Positions 57,701 through 64,000 of a stretch of DNA of 64,000 nucleotides are shown piece by piece (the stretch's first letter is position 1; the number at the start of each line of letters is the position of its first letter). The position numbers and the translations under genes were made by a program. Source of the stretch: Amorphophallus konjac (taxonomy: Eukaryota; Streptophyta; Magnoliopsida; Alismatales; Araceae); contig CM040126.1 in NCBI GenBank assembly GCA_022559845.1, forward strand, positions 142,360,064 through 142,424,063, written 5' to 3'. The notes beneath the pieces were generated by a model. The model had not been told where the DNA came from, did no database searches, and was given only the letters and a program-made list of their open reading frames with translations.

Positions 57701-58857
57701 ATAGGCCAGATCATTGTATCTGGACTGGTACAGTAGGTGGTGACTTTAGTGTACAGTCTGCTAATAATCTGCTGAGACACAGAGGTGTATTAAGGCAGCC
57801 TTGGGCCAAGTTATGGCACTCTAGCATTTCTCCAAGGGCAGCAAATTTCTTTTGGAAGCTGCTTCATAGAGCTGTTCCGGTTGATGGCAGAATTTTTGAG
57901 TGTGGTATTCCCTTAGTTTCTAAATGTTGTTGCTGCTTACTCCCTTCTCAGGAGGACTTAGATCACCTGTTCGTTAAAGGAGATCTAGCTTCTGCTTTAT
58001 GGAAATGGGTCTCCCCCTTGATCAGTACTAAAATTAGTCTTAGTGAGCACATCACAATTCGTGGTTGGAATATTTTGACATGCTCCAAGCTGCATTCAGC
58101 ATTCAGCTATTCTGGTATGCATGCTGTGATTCTAATTTTATGGGAGATCTGGAAGGCAAGATGTTCTGCCAGGTTTGAAAATGTGACCATCAACATTCCT
58201 AGTATCAAGAGGAAAGTGATGGCAGGCCTCTCTCAAGCCCTTGATAACCAATCCTTTCCAGTTAGTAGCTCGACAGAGCAAGTTAAAGTTCTGAATCAGT
58301 TTCAACTGTTCCCGAAGATTATTTCAAGGAGGAGGCCAATGATTGTTTCATGCAGCCTAGCTCCTCTTCATTTTACTCTTCATGTAGATGGAGCTTCAAA
58401 AGGGAACCCGGGCAATTGTGGAGGTGGTGGTTGTGTTAGAGATTCAGAAGGAAATATGATCATTAGCTTTGCCTTTTATTATGGCTTTGGGAGTAGTTTT
58501 CTCGCAGAAGTAAGGGCTCCCTATGATGGGCTGTCAATAGTTAATAAAGGACGACTGAAAGTATCTGTAATTTTTTCAGATTGTGCCTTTCTAGTGGAAT
58601 CTATTCATAAGAAGAAAGTTCCTACCTGGGCTGTCTATCCTTGGTGGAGTGAAATATTGGAACTTATATCATCAAGTGGCTGTCCGGTGAGACATGTTTA
58701 TAGGGAAGGCAAGCAGCTGGCTGATGCATTGGCCTCCTATGCTAGCTCTTGTCAGTCTAATTCAATCTTTACTCTTGTTAGTGAACTACCTAAAATGGTG
58801 AGGGGAGTTTATAGGATGGACAAAGGAGGCTTGCCTTCTTTTCGTTTTTGTAAATAG
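54706..58857 (+). pseudogene. LINE ORF2 (EN-RT-zf-RNase H), four stops
   Basis: 1383 codons in one frame. An apurinic-like endonuclease (WNIRGVGN at 8, GGDFNC near 135, SDHTP near 222) precedes RT (DFRPISLCN near 507, AYDRIEWDF near 588, YADD near 689). A zinc-finger RT-associated region lies at about 1025-1100, and RNase H at about 1222-1355 with DGASKGNPG, AEV, SDC and ADALA, giving the D-E-D-D set. Stops at about 54910, 54961, 56398 and 57085 (the last from TGG). Only four changes away from an open frame, so a moderately young copy. Confidence 0.92.
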
Positions 58858-59057
58858 ATTTCTTGGTATTTTTTCTTGCTTTGGCATCTTGTATAGTCAG
58901 GGGTATGCCCCAATGAACATGTACCTTTTTTTCAGAAAATCTAATAAAATCTTAGGCCACAGTATCATCCTGGGGGAGTGAGAACATGTTCCCCTGCTGG
59001 GGGAATATGCACTTGACTAGTTGATGATTCTGAGGGCCGGTGTTGATTAAAAAAAAA
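58858..59057 (+). other. LINE 3' UTR and A tail
   Basis: Contains AATAAAATC near 58942, a hairpin TTCCCC-TGCT-GGGGGAA (58989-59005) and A9 at 59049-59057. Confidence 0.75.
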
Positions 59058-59950
59058 TGTGATGAATTTACAAAAATAATGTAAGGAGAATTTGAGATGA
59101 GCTTAATGGGTGAACTTACATTCTTTCTTGGATTGCAAGTTAAATAAATGTCAGAAGGCATCTTCATAAATCAAGCCAAATATACCTTGGAGCTGCTAAA
59201 GAAATATGGGATGGTAGAAGCAAAGCCCATGTCAACTCCGATGGCCACAACCACGAAGTTAGACAAAGATGTAAAGGGTAAAATAGTAGATTCTACACCG
59301 TTTCAAGGTATGATCGGGTCACTACTGTATCTCACAGCATGCCATCCTGACATTCAAAATAGCATATGTCTATGTGCTCATTTTCAGTCATGTCCTAAAG
59401 AATCTCATTTATTGACTGTTAAATGGATTTTTTGATACTTAATTTGCACAATAGACGTTGGCTTATGGTTTCCCATCAGTAGTTTATTTGATTTGATTGC
59501 ATATACCGATGTGGATTATGCTGGATATATTGTAGATCGTAAAAGTACTAGTGGTTACTGTCAGTTTCTCGGTGGATGCCTAGTTTCATGGGCCTCCAAG
59601 AAACAACATTCAGTAGCTCTCTCAACTACCGAGGCTGAATATGTAGCCGCCGGAAGTTGTGGAGCCCAAGTACTTTAGATCAAAAATCAATTGCTTGATT
59701 TGGGTGTTGAAATGAATTGTGTTCCAATCTTGTGTGACAATACCAGTGCAATCAGCTTGTCAAAAAATCTTATACAACATTCTAGGACAAAGCATATTGA
59801 CATTCGACATCATTTTCTGAGAGATCGTGTAGGAAAAGGGGTCTTTGAATTAAATTTCATTGACACACACAATCAGTGAGCTGACATCTTCAGAAAACCC
59901 CTAAACCAAGAGCAATTCAGCAAAATAAGAAGAGAACTTGGCATGGGCAA
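59058..59950 (+). pseudogene. Copia pol, copy D, part 2 (RT end and RNase H)
   Basis: Resumes with TGTGATGAATTT and continues through the RT end, RNase H (TEAEYVAAGS, HIDIRHHFLRD) to FRKPLN. In-frame stops near 59144, 59433, 59676 and 59877. Confidence 0.9.
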
Positions 59951-60773
59951 GGGAGAGAGCATACATACCTAGGTTTGTAATTAGGTTAAGGGTTGCACAT
60001 GTTGAAAAAAATCATTTGCATAAAGGGTAGATTGCCATGCATACTCTGTCTGATTATTACCAATAACTTGTGTGTATATACACCCCCTACATGCTTGAAT
60101 GAATCTATACATACAGCCCTCCTTGAAACTTTTCTAAGGGCGAATATTCCTTGATTAAATAAGTGTGGACCCAGTGACTTCGGAATCTAAGGCATCTTCT
60201 AAGGAGGAAAGTCAGAGGATTTTCTCAATACCCCATCACCTCTCATTTTAAGTCATTCCCTCTCATTACTCCAAGGTGTTGGTTCAATCAAGAAGGATGG
60301 TTGATGGAGATTTATTAAAAAAAGGGGTTGAAGGAGTTATAAAAAAATGAGAAATTAGGGCTCGGTTGACGATTTCGATCGACCGCCGCCTTGAGTCTGG
60401 TAGACCGAATCCGGCAAACCGGACCGGGCGAACCAACGATTGAACCCTTTTATAAGGGGTCTTCTCACCCCATTTCTTTATTCCATCACCCCCATTCTCT
60501 CTCCAACCTTCTTCCCTAACCCTAGAACACCCAAACTCCACCTCTCAAGCCCACAAACCTCCTTATTCTCCCACCCGTACAAGATCTGGTCTATTCGTCA
60601 CGGTTTCAGGATGAAACCTCTACAGCGGTTTGTGCGACCTTGAAGCTATTCCATAGGTTCCAGATTGTGGAAAAGATCTTTTCAAGCCTTTGGTGTGTCT
60701 ATTGGTCCATCTTCATCCCCAATGACGAGATCATTCTTTTCAAGAGTTTCCACAGCTGGTTTTCAAGTCAAGG
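59951..60773 (+). promoter_or_regulatory. pol-ORF3 spacer of D with decayed internal promoter
   Basis: Palindrome pair at 60376 (CGATCGACCG) and 60398 (TGGTAGACCG), 22 bp apart; TATAAGG at 60451 after a 43-bp gap; ORF3 ATG 323 bp on. Geometry unchanged although both sites have mutated. Confidence 0.68.
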
Positions 60774-60904
60774 ATGCCGCCTAGAACAACTTCTCGGCGT
60801 TCTACCCAAGGGGAACCCAATGATCGGAGACGTGAGGCCCTGGCTCCTCCACCACAGCGGGCTCCTACAGCTCCTCGTGCACCACGGTTGCCTCCACGGC
60901 CCAT
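60774..60904 (+). pseudogene. Copia ORF3, copy D, N-terminal fragment
   Basis: MPPRTTSRRSTQGEP and a Pro/Ala-rich stretch, cut after about 43 codons by H. Confidence 0.85.
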
Positions 60905-62991
60905 TGATGGGGACATCGAAGTAAAATTGCTCACATTTTATTTGCATTTATGTCCTTTTATATTTGTATGTATACCCTTGTGTTATATGGATACATAATT
61001 GTAAGTCTTGGTGGGTTTATCTGTAAAATGTCAGTAGGTCCAGCAAGGGGGCCCCCAGTCCTTCCCCATTGGTCCACCTAAGCCATGTGGGGCTGGTCAA
61101 AGTCCTAAGTGGCCTTCTAGATGGATTGACTAGTCAATTGACACATGGGGAGACAAGTTGTTTAAAATTTCAAAGGAGGCTACCTACCTTGTCCCCTTGG
61201 TCAAGAGGGCGCCCCCCCTTTTTTTCGTCCAATTTTAATTTTTGAAAAAAAGCTATTAGAACTAATTAGTTCTATACCTTGTATGCCCCTCCTAATACTA
61301 GATCTAAGGGCATAAGTGGTCATTTTCCATTTATTATATAAGGCATGTAATTTCCATTTGTATGAATTAATGAGAAGAAAAAAATTTGTGTGCATTGGAG
61401 CAAATCTGTGCCCTCTCCACTCTCCCCCTGGTTCCTTCTTTTTCCTTCAGTAATTCAGGGTCTATACCCCATTTATCTTAGCCCCTCTATCTCCGGATTC
61501 TATCTCTGCCGTCGCCGCCACCGTTCGTGCTGTCATCGAGCCACCGCGAAGCAAGATCCGAAGTGCTATCTAAGGTTCTATTTTACTAGATATAGGGTTA
61601 CTCCAAGAGATTTAGCTCCCAACTCCTACATATTCTGGAGCTGATATTTTCAAGGTGCGTTCTGGAGGTCGTCACCACATCCCATAAAAATTGAAACAAA
61701 TTCCAGGCCACGTTTTATATTTTTCTATTTTCGTGCTTCCCAATCCACCAGATCTACCAGTTCCCAGTCCAGTTTCACAGCAGCCCTCAGTTTCTCCCTT
61801 TTGTTCCCCTTCTTGATTTTTACTTGAATCCCAAATTTTATTGGAGGTTCTGTCCACCATCCCCATCCTCCACAAATTTTCTTTGAATTTCAAAAGCCCT
61901 CTACCTATTTTTAGAAATTGTGTCTTTCTCCAAAATTCAGTTCTATTTCTGCTGTCCAGATCCGACCACCCAGTGATATAAAATACTTTTCCCTAGTCAA
62001 ATCTCCACCAAATCTTTCATAAAATATATCTTAGTTTTCCCCTCTTCGCCCAATACAACTTTTGTGAAGAGCCCAACATCTGAATCGAGATATATATCGC
62101 GGTCAATGCCAACCCTCAGGAAAAAGCACTTCTCTCCTGAGTTTTCAGATCCTGTGAACCTGCAGCTTGAATATTTGACTAAGGTCATCAAAGGAAAATT
62201 CAAATTTCTTTCTCTGGTCATAGATCGAAGCATTTTGAGTTAACTTTCCATCAGTAGCTCTTGTGGATCGATCCGACGTCGAGGCTGATTGCAGCATCAA
62301 TTTTCGTAAGGATGCGCAGGTCTGAAACAGAATTCAGATCCGTGGGCAACAACTCCAACCCGCACCGATCGGAGCCTCCTCGCCTTCCGCGAGGTTAACC
62401 AGCATGTCACCTTCCCAGGGAGCGCCCCTCCGAACGTCCCCATCACAGTCGTGCCACTCTAGGCTCACACGGCCCCACTGACCAGCACGTGGGTCCCATG
62501 ATCGTGAGTACGTGTGCCGTTGAAGCTGCCCGTCAACCCAAACCCACTACTCCCAGGTCCCGCTGTGTCGTCCTTTACCTCCCTGCGTGGTGTGGCCAGT
62601 AAAATCATTACTGTAATTTAATTAAATATTGTTCCAGGAGTACGCGATCGACCGGGATCGTCTTCCGCACGCCAGGCGCGTGGAGGTATCGTGTTCGCTC
62701 CATTACTCGGCATTTTCTATTATTGTATATACTTTTATATGACGCTGATAGAGAGCATGTGTTAGGGCCATTAGCTCGATATATTTATTTCACCACTGCT
62801 ACGAGAGAGAGCGAGACCGTCCCGTGACCCGATCCGGGCACGAATTTATGAGTTGACCACCCTAGCTCACTGCCAGTTTCTCAATCGTGCACATACGTAC
62901 GCTTCCCTCGATAAGGGACGATCGCAAGCTTGCTTAGAGTCTGAGGGTTGCATATCCAATTGGAGTCGAGTCGCATGTCCGTCCCGCATCA
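60905..62991 (+). mobile_element. H 5' LTR
   Basis: TGATGGGGACATC...GTCCCGCATCA, 2087 bp, related to the reverse complements of the E and B LTRs (for example GCCAGTAGGTCCAGCA-like near 61030). GGGCGCCC at 61207. Left flank CCCAT would be one target duplicate. ORFs inside are not credible. Confidence 0.85.
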
Positions 62992-63355
62992 GTTTGGTAT
63001 TAGAGCGCTAGTTGAGTCTAGGGTAGTCATTCATCATTGCTTAACAAAAATACAAAAAAAAGAGTCATTTAAGTCGAGTCTAAGTTTAAGTCAGTCCAAG
63101 GTTGCATCGCATACCTTATTCGGTATATTAAAAGGTGTTGTCCGAACGTTAGGTTAGGGCCTATCGGGAAGACTGCACAATTGCGCGAGAGGATCTTCGG
63201 ATCACGTAACTCTGCTAATGTACCGAGTCTTGGTTGTGTCTAGGTGTGTAGTCGAGTCTGCATTCCAACTTTGCATCGCATAGTAGGGTCATGTCTAGTC
63301 CACGAGAGTCCGATATTGTCATCGTGTGCCTGCATGTCCACTACTCACCACCCCC
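62992..63355 (+). other. H PBS and leader
   Basis: PBS TGGTATTAGAGC at 62995-63006. The leader is homologous to that of E (GGTATAT..AAAAGGTGTT, CGTAGTCGAGTCTGCATTCCAACTTTGCAT). Confidence 0.85.
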
Positions 63356-64000
63356 ATGGCCGTTCCCCAAGACCATGCGTCCGAGTGGTCATCCCTGGTG
63401 GCCCAACTCAATGCCTTCATGGCCCAACCCTTGGATTTCACCCATCTTATTAATAAAGCCACTCTACCCAATGGGTCCACAACGGAACTCCATTTCACTA
63501 ATAGGGAGTCGGATAATTGGGTTTCTCTTGATATCATGGAGTCCATCTCCAAGACGGGCGAAATTATCCGCGACGGTGATTTTGCTTGTGTTTAGTTCGA
63601 AAGGAGGATCGGCTCCAAATTTTACTACGATGGTGCATGGTGCAATATTGGTACGCTAGCAGGACCATGCATTATATTAGGGCGACCATGGTTGGAAGAG
63701 AGGAGAGCGATCTTTGACCAAGATAGGAGGACATGCACCTTATATCCACCTCACCTACCCGGTGAGTTCATCTTCCACGACGGCATTCAGTCGCCCACCT
63801 CTTTGTCACCAACCTCCCACCCCTATCAGTCCGCTCCGCCTACGGACACATGCTCACCACCTCTCCTGGAGCCCAACCATGTGGGTCCTAGTCATTTCTC
63901 TGATCTGTGTCCTTCACATTCCCTTACCATAGAGGACACACATACCGAGGATGTCCCACCCGGATTCATTCTAGTGAGTTATGAGGCTGACCAAGAGTTG
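63356..64000 (+). pseudogene. H internal ORF, retropepsin-like end, partial
   Basis: Open from ATG 63356 to the window end except for TAG at 63593. It includes GPCIILGRPWLEERRAIFD near residue 105, resembling the C-terminal ILG-type motif of retroviral-type aspartic proteases; no D-T/S-G active site is visible. A Pro/Ser-rich tail follows. Neither E nor B shows this segment, and H lacks the gag core near its PBS, so an internal deletion is likely. Confidence 0.55.

Larger units (their letters stand above)
53071..59057 (+). mobile_element. L1-type LINE with RNase H
   Basis: Near full-length LINE: a 61-bp leader, ORF1, ORF2 and a 3' UTR ending in nine A residues. It interrupts D RT between AATGTCTTA and TGTGATGAA, which are contiguous in A. 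No duplication longer than 1 bp is visible. Confidence 0.93.
48904..60904 (+). mobile_element. Copia internal domain D, broken by LINE and by H
   Basis: Same order as A. PBS at 48906-48917 (TGGTATCTGAGC, one change), gag, TGA, pol, ORF3 promoter, start of ORF3. The LINE splits RT at 53070/59058. H enters ORF3 at 60905, so the end of D lies beyond the window. Confidence 0.92.

Noticed and set aside
1..64000. Naming the host species or finding a host gene
   Set aside because: Every coding segment belongs to a retroelement family; none is diagnostic of a species.

Overview
This window is intergenic, repeat-packed DNA of a flowering plant. No host gene, tRNA, rRNA or CRISPR array is supported. 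Almost every base can be assigned to nested retrotransposons: Ty1/copia elements of the SIRE type (long gag with coiled coil, integrase before reverse transcriptase, an extra third ORF), non-autonomous gag-only elements with Ty3/gypsy-like gag, a large LTR without coding capacity, and one plant L1-type LINE with RNase H. The species cannot be named from this sequence.

Layout, outermost first. The backbone is a plus-strand copia array: LTR remnant (4905-5334), internal domain A (5335-13312), an LTR shared by A and D (13313-14185 joined to 48264-48903), then internal domain D (48904-60904, broken by the LINE at 53071-59057). Copia G (minus) sits in the left LTR of A, and its gag is cut by another LTR (1-876). 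Element H (plus) enters ORF3 of D at 60905 and runs off the window. Element E (14186-48258, TSD GTGTG) splits the shared LTR. E is itself LTR-internal-LTR-internal-LTR. Its middle LTR is split by element F (18474-44680, TSD CAGCG). F is split by a multimer of element B (19062-41550; three LTRs, two internal domains and part of a third). The second internal domain of B is split by copia C (26173-36701, TSD CACAC). That is five levels: A/D > E > F > B > C.

C is young. Its LTRs differ by about a dozen substitutions in 1.36 kb, gag (610 aa) and ORF3 (483 aa) are open, and pol has only two nonsense codons. A and D are old, with many C-to-T-type stop codons.

The most striking signal is a cis-regulatory architecture in the A/C/D copia family. 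Each U3 carries six copies of the palindrome CGGTCGACCG as three pairs, 21-22 bp within a pair and 70-72 bp between pairs. The array lies 270 bp from the LTR start and 144 bp upstream of the TATA box in both A and C, although the spacers have diverged. The same 22-bp pair recurs once inside the element, 43 bp upstream of a TATA box and 366 bp upstream of the ORF3 start, in all three copies. This indicates that ORF3 has its own internal promoter sharing its regulator with the LTR. ORF3 occupies the env-like position but has no visible signal peptide or membrane segment; it has a conserved globular region followed by a coiled coil.
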